Source of the DNA: Runella sp. MFBS21
GTDB lineage: Bacteria; Bacteroidota; Bacteroidia; Cytophagales; Spirosomataceae
Reading direction: 5' to 3'
Assembly (NCBI RefSeq): GCF_029433105.1
Contig: NZ_JARNTW010000018.1
Span: 62,001-126,000 of the forward strand
Length of the DNA stretch: 64,000 bases
Shown: piece by piece, positions 35,048 through 44,500 of the stretch
Layout of the letters: every line of letters begins with the position of its first letter
How positions within the stretch are numbered: the first letter of the stretch is position 1
Position numbers and translations under genes: made by a program
The notes under the pieces: generated by a model
The model's database searches: none
The model's input: the letters and a program-made list of their open reading frames with translations, nothing else
Told to the model about the DNA's origin: nothing

Positions 35048-36238
35048 ATGGGGGAGTTTTACTACTTATTTTCTTCAAGCTTATTTAAAGGATATTTCAT
35101 AAAAAACGGCTACTTACTAGCCCAGCATTTCTTCAATGAGAGCTATATTTTCATGATAGCTTTCCATGAAAATATAAAGGCATCATATCCTTTATTTCCC
35201 AAACATTTTCTTCTCTTTTCAAGATATTCGCTCAAGCCTCTATCTGCCACATTTCTCAAATCACTATCTTTATTCTTAGTAAGTTACCCTCTTTTAAATG
35301 TACGACTAAAGAAATACAATTTTTTATCTATTCCCCTTTCATTCTATACTTTAAGTATTACACCTACACTGGTGTTTTATGTCATAAATTTGGTATTTAT
35401 CAATACCAAATTAGTCAATATTGAATTTTTACCTTCACCCCTATCTTTCACTGTTCTTGTGACTATTATGATGATGGCAATTAGTAGCATTATTACTCAA
35501 AATTGGATTTATATAAAAACACGGGACATATTACTCAAAACGCCTAATTTAATTTTAAAAACAAACCTAAATAAGTCCAACAAAGACGAATCTTCAAATA
35601 TTTATAATCAATTACAAATACAACGAGAAAGACTCGCAAGAGATTTACATGATGGTATCGGCTCACAGTTGACTCACATTATTACTAAACTTGATATATT
35701 GGCCATAAAATCAAGTGATAGTAAGCAATTAGAAATGTTAAGTGATTTTGCAAGAGAAACAAATCAAATTCTTCGCGAAACAGTTTGGGTATTAAACCAA
35801 AAAAGTATCGAATATTCGTTACTTCAAAAACGAATTTCAAGTTTTCTAAATAAATTATGGCAAGAACGTGAACAACCCGAACTGCAAATATCAATGTACA
35901 CAGGCTCATCACTTCTGATTTCGCCTATCATTGCTATTAATATTTTCAGAATTTGTCAAGAGGTGGTCAACAATGCTTTAAAATATTCAAATGCAAACTG
36001 TATTGAAATCAACTTCCATCAAAAGCCAAATAAAGTACGGATTGAAATAAAAGACAATGGCCAAGGTTTTGAATTAACAAAAATACAAAAAGGCTACGGG
36101 CTTGACAACATAAGAAAGAGATGCGATGAATTGGGGGGACAACTATTTTTAGTTTCAAACAGCACAGGCACTGCCATTCTTTTTGAACTTCCTCCAGTAG
36201 AATTAGAAACATATTTAAGTGGCAACAAAAATGATTAA
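35048..36238 (+). CDS. NarL-type membrane histidine kinase
   Basis: A 396-residue sensor kinase. Two membrane helices are visible near residues 100-120 and 133-152 (FLPSPLSFTVLVTIMMMAISSII). The HisKA_3 motif ERLARDLHDGIGSQLTHII lies near 195-213 with the phospho-acceptor His. The HATPase domain has QEVVNNALKYSNAN (N box) and IKDNGQGFE/GYGLDNIRKR (G boxes). It lacks an obvious extracellular sensor domain. The cognate regulator is very likely the NarL-type protein at 38.0 kb, from which it is separated by one lipoprotein gene. The start at 35048 fits the promoter; an internal start at 35153 (Met36) is possible. Confidence 0.88.
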   Translation: MGEFYYLFSSSLFKGYFIKNGYLLAQHFFNESYIFMIAFHENIKASYPLFPKHFLLFSRYSLKPLSATFLKSLSLFLVSYPLLNVRLKKYNFLSIPLSFYTLSITPTLVFYVINLVFINTKLVNIEFLPSPLSFTVLVTIMMMAISSIITQNWIYIKTRDILLKTPNLILKTNLNKSNKDESSNIYNQLQIQRERLARDLHDGIGSQLTHIITKLDILAIKSSDSKQLEMLSDFARETNQILRETVWVLNQKSIEYSLLQKRISSFLNKLWQEREQPELQISMYTGSSLLISPIIAINIFRICQEVVNNALKYSNANCIEINFHQKPNKVRIEIKDNGQGFELTKIQKGYGLDNIRKRCDELGGQLFLVSNSTGTAILFELPPVELETYLSGNKND

Positions 36239-36258
36239 CTACTCAAAATTTTAAATTC

Positions 36259-37902
36259 ATGAAGCCTTTTATAAATATTACTAGCCTTAGTATTCTACTC
36301 ATTTTTGCTCTTTGTCTAGCTTCGTGCAAATCCAAGAAAGAGCCTGAACCAGAGCCTATTGCCAGTTTTGATTTTAGCCCTAAATCCAACCTAGTCGCAC
36401 CAGTTGACATTACATTTACTAATACCTCTAAATATGCCAACACTTATATTTGGGAAACCAACTCAGGACTATCAAACACCGACAAAGATGTAGTATGGAA
36501 TATAAAAAAAGGGGGAACTTATACCATGACTCTCACTGCAAAAGGAGCAGGAGGGAGCGACACCTATTCGCGGTCTTTTACCGTAGCAGACGACCCAAAC
36601 TCCAATACTTCACCCCAATTGACCGCAAGTTTTACGTATTCTCCTACCCAAAACTTAACAGCTCCTATCAAAATTAATTTTACCAATACTTCAAAAAATG
36701 CGGAGTCATATCTGTGGGATTTTGGCGATGGTACTAGCTCCACAAATACTGACCCTATCAAAGAATTTACAAAAGCAGGGACATTCAAAGTAAAGCTTAC
36801 CGCCTATAACAAAACAAACTCCACTTCAAGTAGTATAGACATTACCGTTAATGCTCCAAATGTTGTTGACAATACTGGTACTATTACTTTTTGGACTCGA
36901 AATGATTTGAAAGTAGGAAAAATTAATGTCACCGTCAACGGCGTTAATCAAGGAAATATTACGCAATATCACGCTAATGGCGTCAATTGTGGAAGTGGAA
37001 ATGTAAACGCAAAATTCAACGCTGGCACTTACCGATTCAAGGCCGTAGCCGACGACGGAACCACTTGGGAAGATAATGTAACTTTTGAAAAAGGTATTTG
37101 TAAAACACAAGAATTAACAAAAGTTGACAACACCGGTACTATTACTTTTTGGACTAGAAATGATTTGAAAGTAGGAAAAATCAATGTCACCGTCAACGGT
37201 GTTAATCAAGGAAATATTACGCAATATCACACTAATGGCGTCAACTGTGGTAGCGGAAATGTCAACGCAAAATTCAACGCTGGCACTTACCGATTCAAAG
37301 CCGTGGCCGACGACGGAACTACTTGGGAAGATAATGTAACTTTTGAAAAAGGTATTTGTAAAACACAAGAATTAACAAAAGTTGACAACACGGGTACTAT
37401 TACTTTTTGGACTCGAAATGATTTGAAAGTAGGAAAAATTAATGTCACCGTCAACGGCGTTAATCAAGGAAATATCACGCAATACCACACTAATGGCGTC
37501 AACTGTGGTAGCGGAAATGTAAACGCAAAATTCAACGCTGGTACTTACCGATTCAAAGCCGTAGCTGACGACGGAACTACTTGGGAAAGTAATGTAACTT
37601 TTGAAAAGGGAGTCTGTAAAACACAAGAATTAACAAAAGTTGACAACACCGGTACCATTACTTTTTGGACTAGGAGCGATTTAAAAGTAGGAAAAATCAA
37701 TGTCACTGTCAACGGTGTTAATCAAGGAAATATCACGCAATACCACACAAATGGCGTCAACTGTGGTAGCGGAAATGTAAATGCAAAATTCAACGCTGGA
37801 ACTTACCGATTCAAAGCCGTAGCTGACGACGGAACCACCTGGGAAAGTAACGTCACTTTTGAAAGAGGCGTTTGTAAAACACAGGAATTAACAAAAAGAT
37901 AA
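36259..37902 (+). CDS. Lipoprotein with two PKD domains and four near-identical 86-residue repeats
   Basis: A 547-residue lipoprotein, lipobox CLASC (C23). Two PKD domains follow (about 35-112 and 120-200; the second has the classic YLWDFGDGT). The rest is four tandem 86-residue repeats, each starting VDNTGTITFWTR and containing KINVTVNGVNQGNIT, NGVNCGSGNVNAKF, AGTYRFKAVADDGTTW and a final C(KTQELTK). Two cysteines per repeat could form a disulfide. Similar FWT.../GTY domains occur singly in other Bacteroidota surface proteins. It sits 20 nt after the kinase gene and before the regulator gene, so it may be an accessory sensor or a surface ligand. Its function is not known. Confidence 0.8.
   Translation: MKPFINITSLSILLIFALCLASCKSKKEPEPEPIASFDFSPKSNLVAPVDITFTNTSKYANTYIWETNSGLSNTDKDVVWNIKKGGTYTMTLTAKGAGGSDTYSRSFTVADDPNSNTSPQLTASFTYSPTQNLTAPIKINFTNTSKNAESYLWDFGDGTSSTNTDPIKEFTKAGTFKVKLTAYNKTNSTSSSIDITVNAPNVVDNTGTITFWTRNDLKVGKINVTVNGVNQGNITQYHANGVNCGSGNVNAKFNAGTYRFKAVADDGTTWEDNVTFEKGICKTQELTKVDNTGTITFWTRNDLKVGKINVTVNGVNQGNITQYHTNGVNCGSGNVNAKFNAGTYRFKAVADDGTTWEDNVTFEKGICKTQELTKVDNTGTITFWTRNDLKVGKINVTVNGVNQGNITQYHTNGVNCGSGNVNAKFNAGTYRFKAVADDGTTWESNVTFEKGVCKTQELTKVDNTGTITFWTRSDLKVGKINVTVNGVNQGNITQYHTNGVNCGSGNVNAKFNAGTYRFKAVADDGTTWESNVTFERGVCKTQELTKR
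36865..37896 (+). repeat. Four tandem 258-bp repeats inside the lipoprotein gene
   Basis: Units begin at 36865, 37123, 37381 and 37639 and each spans exactly 258 nt (86 codons). They differ mostly at third codon positions and in a few residues (RND/RSD, YHA/YHT, WED/WES, KGI/KGV/RGV). This is recent in-frame amplification and copy number may vary between strains. Confidence 0.95.
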
Positions 37903-37945
37903 ATACATTTTTGTCGCAATGTGATGGCAGAAATCAAACGCCCGA

Positions 37946-38003
37946 ATATGTTAAAATACGTCAAATGACGTATTTTAACATATAATAACAGGTTTTATCT
38001 TTG
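37946..38003 (+). promoter_or_regulatory. Response-regulator promoter with a large perfect palindrome
   Basis: A perfect inverted repeat with 18-bp arms (37946-37963 and 37966-37983) and a 2-nt AA centre; its core is ATACGTCA-AA-TGACGTAT. The -7 box TATCTTTG (37996-38003) lies with its centre 35 bp from the palindrome centre. The 24-bp core is identical to one upstream of the 41.5-kb operon at the same distance. Position over the -33 region suits an activator. The palindrome could also form an mRNA hairpin after the lipoprotein gene. Confidence 0.7.
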
Positions 38004-38031
38004 TATTTAACAAAAAATATTTGGCAACTTA

Positions 38032-38676
38032 ATGATGATAAAAGTAGGACTCGTTGAAGACAATCACCTTTTGGCCGAAGGCATTAAAGACAAATTGGCC
38101 CTAAGCGAAGAGTTGACATTGAATTTTCACGTCTTTGATGGAAAATCACTTTTTGACTACCTAGACCATGACAATTTACCAGAAGTGATTTTGATGGATA
38201 TTGAAATGGACAACATGGACGGAATTACTACCACAAGAGAAGTAAAAAGGCTATTCCCCTCCGTCAAAATATTAATGATTACGGTTTTGGATGATGATGA
38301 CAAACTGCTCGAAGCATTCAAAGCAGGCGCATCAGGCTATTTATTGAAAGATATAAAACCTGCTAGGTTGATTAATGCGATTTCCGAAACCTTAGATGGC
38401 GGAATTCCGATGTCGCCTTCCATTGCCTCAAAAGCCCTTGAATTATTATTACAAAACGACAACTCCAAACAAATAAACGTAACCGAGCAACTATCTCCTC
38501 GGGAAAATGACGTGTTAGATTTGTTGGTAAAAGGCATGAGTGTACGCCAAATAAGTGACGCATTGTTTGTCTCAGAAAAAACAGTGAGAAAACATTTAGA
38601 ACATATTTATGAAAAATTGCAAGTAAAAGGAAGTAGGGAAGCTATTGCCAAATTTGTGAGACGAATCCCGAAATGA
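38032..38676 (+). CDS. NarL/FixJ-type response regulator
   Basis: A 214-residue regulator. The receiver domain has acidic residues at E9/D10, phospho-acceptor D56 (VILMDIEMDNMDG), T84 region (LMITVLD) and K106 region (YLLKDIKPA). The LuxR-type DNA-binding domain is at about 148-210 (LSPRENDVLDLLVKGMSVRQISDALFVSEKTVRKHLEHIYEKL). Partner of the histidine kinase at 35.0 kb. A large palindrome in its own promoter and in the promoter of the divergent surface-protein operons is the likely binding site, giving autoregulation and control of that locus. ATG ATG start; either codon may be used. Confidence 0.93.
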   Translation: MMIKVGLVEDNHLLAEGIKDKLALSEELTLNFHVFDGKSLFDYLDHDNLPEVILMDIEMDNMDGITTTREVKRLFPSVKILMITVLDDDDKLLEAFKAGASGYLLKDIKPARLINAISETLDGGIPMSPSIASKALELLLQNDNSKQINVTEQLSPRENDVLDLLVKGMSVRQISDALFVSEKTVRKHLEHIYEKLQVKGSREAIAKFVRRIPK

Positions 38677-38715
38677 TAGCTTGATTGTATCAGCCAACTT
38701 TTTATAATCTCTTCA

Positions 38716-40209
38716 TCAATCGTCATATTTTCGGACTGTTGTTTTTCCTGCTACGATTGTAATACTTTCCGAACGACTTACTGGCAGATCTAATCGTTCT
38801 ACTTTCAATAAAGTCCCCTGACCCGTTGCGGGTAAAACATACTTATTTCTGAGACCCGACATCGCTGTTTTGGGTTGTAATTGTCCATCAATATAAACAT
38901 TCATATCATGGACAGTCTCGATAATCAAATACCCCTTAGCAATTGGTTTCTCTTCCTTTTCTTTTAGTTTTTTAGGGCCGACAAAATCCGTTTCTTTTTG
39001 ACTAGTCTTTAGAGGCTGTATTTTGGGAGCTAGTGTATCTTTTTTAATGACAGGCACCGTTTTTACAACAGTGTCTGCTTCTACAATCATAGGTGGAGGT
39101 ATTACTTCTTTGGGTTTTGGCCTATTAATCAACCAATAACCAAGCCCGCCTAGCAGTATTACTCCAATTCCCCCAAAAACGAGCCAATTCCACAACAACT
39201 TTTTGGGAGGCGACAAGGGTTTTGGTTGCTTTACCACTTCAGGTGCAACAACCTTGGGAGCGGAAACAGGCTCTTCGGGGGCAATAAAAATCTCAGTTTG
39301 GTCTCCTATGGAAGAAGGAATAATAGGAGTGGATAAGGGTGCGGAAGGCAAACGCCGCTTATCCAACATACGCAATACTTCTTCTGCATCTTTGATACGT
39401 TTTTCAGGGTCAGCTACCAAACACCGCAAGATAATGCTTTTGTAAGGCTCGGGAAGCGTATTAATATCGGCAGGCAACCTATTTTCCAGAATCAAACTTC
39501 GCAGTTTATTAGAAATATCCCATTCCCCTTTTACCCCTTCTACTCTGAAAGGTAAACGCCCCGTGAGCATTTTATACGTAATTATCCCAAACGCCCATAA
39601 ATCAGTATTAGGCCGGATTGCGGCATTATCTAGCAATTGTTCGGGAGCAACATAATTGGGCGTGTGGGCAATCTGAGAATTGTTGGAGACATAACTCATA
39701 TCGGGATCGATAAGGCGGCTCAACCCAAAATCCGTAATAATAGGCACCCAGACTCCTTTTATATCCCTGTCCATGAGCACGTTAGCAGCTTTGAAATCGC
39801 GATGAATAATCGGCACTTGGTGCAAATGCGCCAGTCCTTTCAGCATTCCTTTCAATATCTGTTTACGTTCGGTATCATTGAGCTGGTATTTTCGCAATAC
39901 ATCGTCGAGATTTCCTTCCGCATAAAATTTCATGATAGCATAATCAAAAACGCCCGCCCGATCTGAAATTCGATAGACATTTTCATAACGCATGATGTTG
40001 GGATGAATATCTATCTCATGCGCAAGCTTGACTTCTCTCTCCAAATCAAATTTCTGATAAACGCCTACTTCACTTCGCTTAACAGCAACGTACCTTTTGC
40101 GAACCTTATCGTACACTTTATGAACACTACTAAAGCCCCCTCTTCCCAGCAAACTTCCTGAGACAGAAGGATTAAATTCAAAACGATTATAAAATTCTTC
40201 AGCGGTCAT
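38716..40209 (-). CDS. Membrane-anchored eukaryotic-type Ser/Thr protein kinase
   Basis: A 497-residue kinase. The kinase domain has glycine loop GRGGFSSV (22-29), catalytic K44 (VAVKR), HRDFKAANVL (136-145; catalytic D138), DFG (160-162) and APE (188-190), so it looks active. A Pro-rich stretch is followed by one membrane helix near 338-356 (WLVFGGIGVILLGGLGYWLI). The outer part (about 360-497) is Lys/Pro-rich and ends in a PEGA-like beta domain (KGYLIIETVHDMNVYIDGQLQPKT). It probably senses the envelope with its outer domain and phosphorylates cytoplasmic targets. Last gene of a three-gene operon with two envelope proteins, 15 nt after the preceding gene. Confidence 0.92.
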   Translation of the reverse strand: MTAEEFYNRFEFNPSVSGSLLGRGGFSSVHKVYDKVRKRYVAVKRSEVGVYQKFDLEREVKLAHEIDIHPNIMRYENVYRISDRAGVFDYAIMKFYAEGNLDDVLRKYQLNDTERKQILKGMLKGLAHLHQVPIIHRDFKAANVLMDRDIKGVWVPIITDFGLSRLIDPDMSYVSNNSQIAHTPNYVAPEQLLDNAAIRPNTDLWAFGIITYKMLTGRLPFRVEGVKGEWDISNKLRSLILENRLPADINTLPEPYKSIILRCLVADPEKRIKDAEEVLRMLDKRRLPSAPLSTPIIPSSIGDQTEIFIAPEEPVSAPKVVAPEVVKQPKPLSPPKKLLWNWLVFGGIGVILLGGLGYWLINRPKPKEVIPPPMIVEADTVVKTVPVIKKDTLAPKIQPLKTSQKETDFVGPKKLKEKEEKPIAKGYLIIETVHDMNVYIDGQLQPKTAMSGLRNKYVLPATGQGTLLKVERLDLPVSRSESITIVAGKTTVRKYDD

Positions 40210-40224
40210 AAATAGGTATTCTGC

Positions 40225-41025
40225 TTAAAATTTAACTTTTACTCCTGCCGAGGCTACTCCCCACGAGTTCATTTCTAGATGCAGTCCGACGCGATTATTG
40301 CCTTTTTGCAACAGGGAAGGAATCGTAAAAAAAGCATCTGCTACCACAATCACAATACCACTTACTAGCATTACTTTAGAAAGAGTTTGTTGGGTTTTTG
40401 CTTTTTTAAAATCGGCATTAGATTGCTCCATCGACGCCGAGAGTCGTCGTTGAAGTTCGGTATCAGAGCCAATCGTTATGTCTTCTTTATGATTCCAATT
40501 ACGCACTTGGTAAAGATCATATGATTCGATGCTTTTGGTTTTCATCAATGTACTCCAATAATAAAGCCCCCCGCCTGCCGCAAGGCCTCCGCCCAATAGC
40601 AACAAGGCTCCGCCGTTGAGATGCTTTCGGTCTTTTTTAACTACGGGCTTAGGCACACGCTTGGTAGTATCGCGCAATGCCACCGTCATAGGTTCTCCTA
40701 AAGACAACAAGACTTTGATTTCAATTTCTTCGTTTATTCTGAGGCTATCGGCCACCACATCCCACACGATTTTTCGATCAGAACCAGGCTTTATACCTCG
40801 TCCTATCGCCCCACTCAACGCCCTTGGAACAATATTGCCAGATTTTTTTCCTGCCACGGATACATACACCGAATCAGACGCTCTGATACCAAATACATCA
40901 TATTTGATTTCAACAACTTTGGATTTGGGGTCTATTCCAAAACGTACTTTGCTGATACGCGGCTGTGCCATTACGGTCGTCGCCATCACACACAGCCCCA
41001 TACAAAAGAGTAACCACTCGTTCAT
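40225..41025 (-). CDS. Secreted or envelope protein with an Ig-like domain and two membrane segments
   Basis: A 266-residue protein with signal peptide (residues 1-20, ending VMAQ). Residues about 22-108 form a beta domain (ISKVRFGIDPKSKVVEIKYDVFGIRASDSVYVSVAGKKSG). This kind of domain is found in Bacteroidota proteins alongside formylglycine-type or kinase proteins. A glycine-rich helix (NGGALLLLGGGLAAGGGLYYW) near 137-157 and another near 214-232 (LSKVMLVSGIVIVVADAFFTI) suggest membrane insertion. It starts 1 nt after the upstream lipoprotein's stop and precedes the Ser/Thr kinase gene, so it may be a partner of the kinase's outer domain. No known family name can be given. Confidence 0.6.
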   Translation of the reverse strand: MNEWLLFCMGLCVMATTVMAQPRISKVRFGIDPKSKVVEIKYDVFGIRASDSVYVSVAGKKSGNIVPRALSGAIGRGIKPGSDRKIVWDVVADSLRINEEIEIKVLLSLGEPMTVALRDTTKRVPKPVVKKDRKHLNGGALLLLGGGLAAGGGLYYWSTLMKTKSIESYDLYQVRNWNHKEDITIGSDTELQRRLSASMEQSNADFKKAKTQQTLSKVMLVSGIVIVVADAFFTIPSLLQKGNNRVGLHLEMNSWGVASAGVKVKF

Positions 41026-41026
41026 A

Positions 41027-41380
41027 TCAATTGACGGTTATGGTGGTTTCTTTGGTAGTTTGCATTAAGCATCGGTTGGTCATTATGACTGTAATTTTTT
41101 GCTCGCCGCGTTTGTCAAACTGATACGATACGCGTTGAGCCGCGAAAGTTTTTCCGTCGATGTCCCACACTACTCTGATAGCCTCTGTTTCGGTGGTATT
41201 GCTTATATCTTTTAGTTCAAAATCCCAGCGTAAACTTTCTCCTTTTGCCGCCACAATTTCGCCTGTGGGTGCCTGCTTACAGCGTTCTTCTTGGAAATCC
41301 ACTTTTTGGAATGTATCGCACCCCACAAGTGCCAACATCCCTCCCCAAACAACTGACTTATATCTACTTATATATTTCAT
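41027..41380 (-). CDS. Small PKD-like lipoprotein
   Basis: A 117-residue lipoprotein: MKYISRYKSVVWGGMLALVGC, lipidation at C21. The mature part is one PKD/Ig-like domain (SLRWDFELKDISNTTETEAIRVVWDIDGKTFAAQRVSYQFDKRGEQKITVIMTNRC). First gene of the minus-strand kinase operon, divergent from the large T9SS protein across a region holding the shared palindrome. The start at 41380 was preferred to a longer frame from 41422 because it gives a proper lipoprotein signal. Ligand binding for the kinase system is a guess. Confidence 0.65.
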   Translation of the reverse strand: MKYISRYKSVVWGGMLALVGCDTFQKVDFQEERCKQAPTGEIVAAKGESLRWDFELKDISNTTETEAIRVVWDIDGKTFAAQRVSYQFDKRGEQKITVIMTNRCLMQTTKETTITVN

Positions 41381-41453
41381 AAAAAGCGCAACACTTACAT
41401 TAAAAAAAACATAGTTCGGCAAAGTGAATGCAAATACGAGAAATCCCTAAAAA

Positions 41454-41507
41454 CAAAAAATACGTCAAATGACGTATTTTTTGGCCTTTTCTTTTTCTCT
41501 AATCTTG
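41454..41507 (+). promoter_or_regulatory. Operon promoter with the same palindrome as the response-regulator gene
   Basis: Perfect inverted repeat with 14-bp arms (41454-41467, 41470-41483) and AA centre. The central 24 bp are identical to the copy at 37953-37976. The -7-like box TAATCTTG (41500-41507; one mismatch) has its centre 35 bp from the palindrome centre, the same as at the regulator gene. A weak opposite-strand box TCACTTTG (41427-41420) is 45 bp away, so the site may serve both directions. Confidence 0.68.
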
Positions 41508-41562
41508 TATCATAAAATACACACTCGACTTTACTCATTTACTCGCTTTGAACTTTATAGTT

Positions 41563-44500
41563 ATGAAGAAAACGTTTACGAGGAAACTTCAATTAGTTAA
41601 TCTATTATTTTCTCTAATCATCCTATCCAAAAGCTATCAAGCACTTGCGGGAGAGTATAGAGGAAGTGCGCCCTCCTTTAGTTTCACGATTAGAGGGCTA
41701 GATTGTACTGATGCCACCATAACTATTTCTAATATCACTGTCAAATTTACTAGCAGAAGTGCGGCAGAATTTTCTTCTACCATTAGCGGTGTTGGGTCTC
41801 CTATGGATTATGACCGTACAGGTTCTATTAGTGGCAACAGCGCTACTTTTTCACAATCAAGCGGCTATGTGTATTGCCCCCCAGACAATGCTTCGCGAAG
41901 AGGTTATTTTCAAGCTACCTTAAGTAATATTAATTTTACGGGAGCCAACCGAATTACTTGTGCTCTTTCAGTAAGAATGACTGGTGCTTATACAGGAAGT
42001 GGCTCAACCACTGTTACCTTAGATTTTGCTGGTTCATTACCTCGAATTATTTTATCTAACGTAGCTGGCTGTGCAGGCAATGTAGTTACTATTGATGTTT
42101 CAGGAGATAGCCCTCGTGATGCCATTGTGAAAGCACGTGGAAGTCAAATTGGAACATTACCCATCAATAATTCTTTTAGTTTTAACTACGCACTCACACC
42201 CGTATCTTACGTTCTTCCCAATGTTGATAATCAAGGAATTGCAATCGATATAGAAACTCCTTATGGCAATTCAGGTGGAACCATATGGGTAGGTACTCCC
42301 CTACCTTCAAACATGACGATTACGGCCAACAAGGTACTTCCTCTTTGCAATGTTGAACCTCTTACTTTGAGCATCAACAATCCCGCCAATTCAACCGTCA
42401 GTTGGCCTGATGGAGGTGCTGCTATAAGTAATCCCACTACGAAAGAATACCGAGCAGTTGTTCAAAAAATGGTAAATGGATATAGTGTCTGTCCAAGTGT
42501 CACCAAAAGCATTAACGTTGAAGTTTTCACCTTCAATCCTACCATAAACGCCCCCGCCCAAACGGCCAAATGCCAAGGAGAGGCCATAGACCTTACAGTA
42601 AACCCTAATGGCTCAGGCTCATTTAGCTATGCTTGGACAAAATCAGACGGCACGCCCGTTGGCAATTCTCAAACCATCCAAGCACGCGACCCCGGACAAT
42701 ACCGCGTAGAGGTGAAGCCTTCGGTCAATTGCCCCTCTAAGCAAACTTCTACCTCTTTCAGTCTCCATTTTGAAACTCCCATTGCCGACGGGGAAATCCA
42801 AAGCTCCAATGCCAACAATATCATTTGTGGCGCACCCGATGCTTCTACTATTGTACTTACGGCTGCCCAAGACAATGTAAATTATCAATGGGAAGGGCCG
42901 GGCGTAAGCAATCCTAACAGCAAGAGCATCACCGTAGGGCAAGGAGGGCGATATGTGGTAAACATGAACCGTAATGGGCTTTGTTTTAGACAAAAAGCCA
43001 TTGACATCCGAGACAACAATTACGACCAAAACATCGCTTCTGTACCCGATGCCTATTGTGCCGATTCGCCTCTTACCTTACGCGCCAATACGGATGATGG
43101 CGGGCGTTTCGATTATGTATGGAAACGCGATGGTAATAATATAGGCGGCAATTCTCCCACGCTAACCCTCACTCCTAACGAAATCGGTGCCTGGACTTTT
43201 ACGGTCGAAATCCAATCGAAGGGTACGGGGTGTTCGCCTAAGACCTCCCAACCCAAACGCATCGCATCGGATGAGCCTATCAAAGATGATGGTATTTTGC
43301 TCCCCACCAACAAAACTAGACCTATCATTTGTGGAGCACCAGAAGAACCTTCTATCGTACTCACCGCAGTTCAAGACAATGTGAGCTACAACTGGGAGGG
43401 GCCTGGTATAAGCAATGCCACCAACAAGACCCTAACCATAAGTCAGCCTGGACGATATGCGGTATCCATGCATCGGGGAGCTTGCTTCAGGCAAAAAGAA
43501 ATCCATATTGAGTTAAATGCTTACGATCAAAATATCGCGTCGGCCCCTGAGGCATTTTGTTCGGATGCCCCTATTACACTCACCGCCAACTCCAACGACC
43601 CCGACAGATTTGATTATAAATGGAAACGCGACAACGCCGATATCGGAACCAACGCCCCGACCCTTACTCTGCCCAATGAACTTGGTACCTTTAAATATAA
43701 AGTAGAAATTACGACCAAAGGAACGGGCTGTCAAGCAAAGATTTCATCTGAAGTAGCGATAAGAGTGGACCGAGCTATTACGGGTCAAAAAATCACACTT
43801 CCCCCCAATAAAACGCGTGCCATCATCTGCGGAGCACCCGAAACTTCCATTGACCTTACAGCCGTCAGTGACTCACCCACCAACGACATCACTTATCAAT
43901 GGCAAGGGCCGGGGGTTACGGCAGTGGAGGCGGTTGCTAAAGCAAGCCAAGCAGGAGATTATAAAGTCATCTTCAATCGAGGCGTATGTAGCAAAGACGT
44001 TACGGTAAAAGTTGAATCTGGATTTTTTGTGCCCAGCATTGCTGCTACAGGCACGGTCATTAGTTCGCCTACCGATATTCGGATTTGTAGAGGTGAATCT
44101 TCCCTCATCACTACAGCCATCGAAGGCACCCATATTCCAAACAATACCGAAAACTTTACCTACAAATGGTTTGGGGGAGGAGAAAGCAATACTGAACTTA
44201 CCAATCAAAAAGAAAATACCCTTCAGGTCACTACACCAGGGGTTTATAGACTAGAAGTCACCCTTACAGGAAGTGGTTGTGCGGAGAAAAAAACGGTCCA
44301 AAGCATCAAAATCGCCGTTGACCCTCCTTTCAAAAATGTTAAAATCACGCCCAATCCCGCCATTATTTGCAACAAAGCTACGGGCTTAGAAATCGCCGTT
44401 CTGAGTGATAGCAGCGCCGGAACCACCTACCAATGGAGTGGCGGTGGCAAGTCCAACAACGACCCTTCTAAGTATATTGTAACCAATGAAGGTACTTATA

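Noticed and set aside
36826-37626. Three similar minus-strand open frames in the lipoprotein gene
   Set aside because: They are antisense shadows that repeat every 258 nt because the gene itself is repeated.
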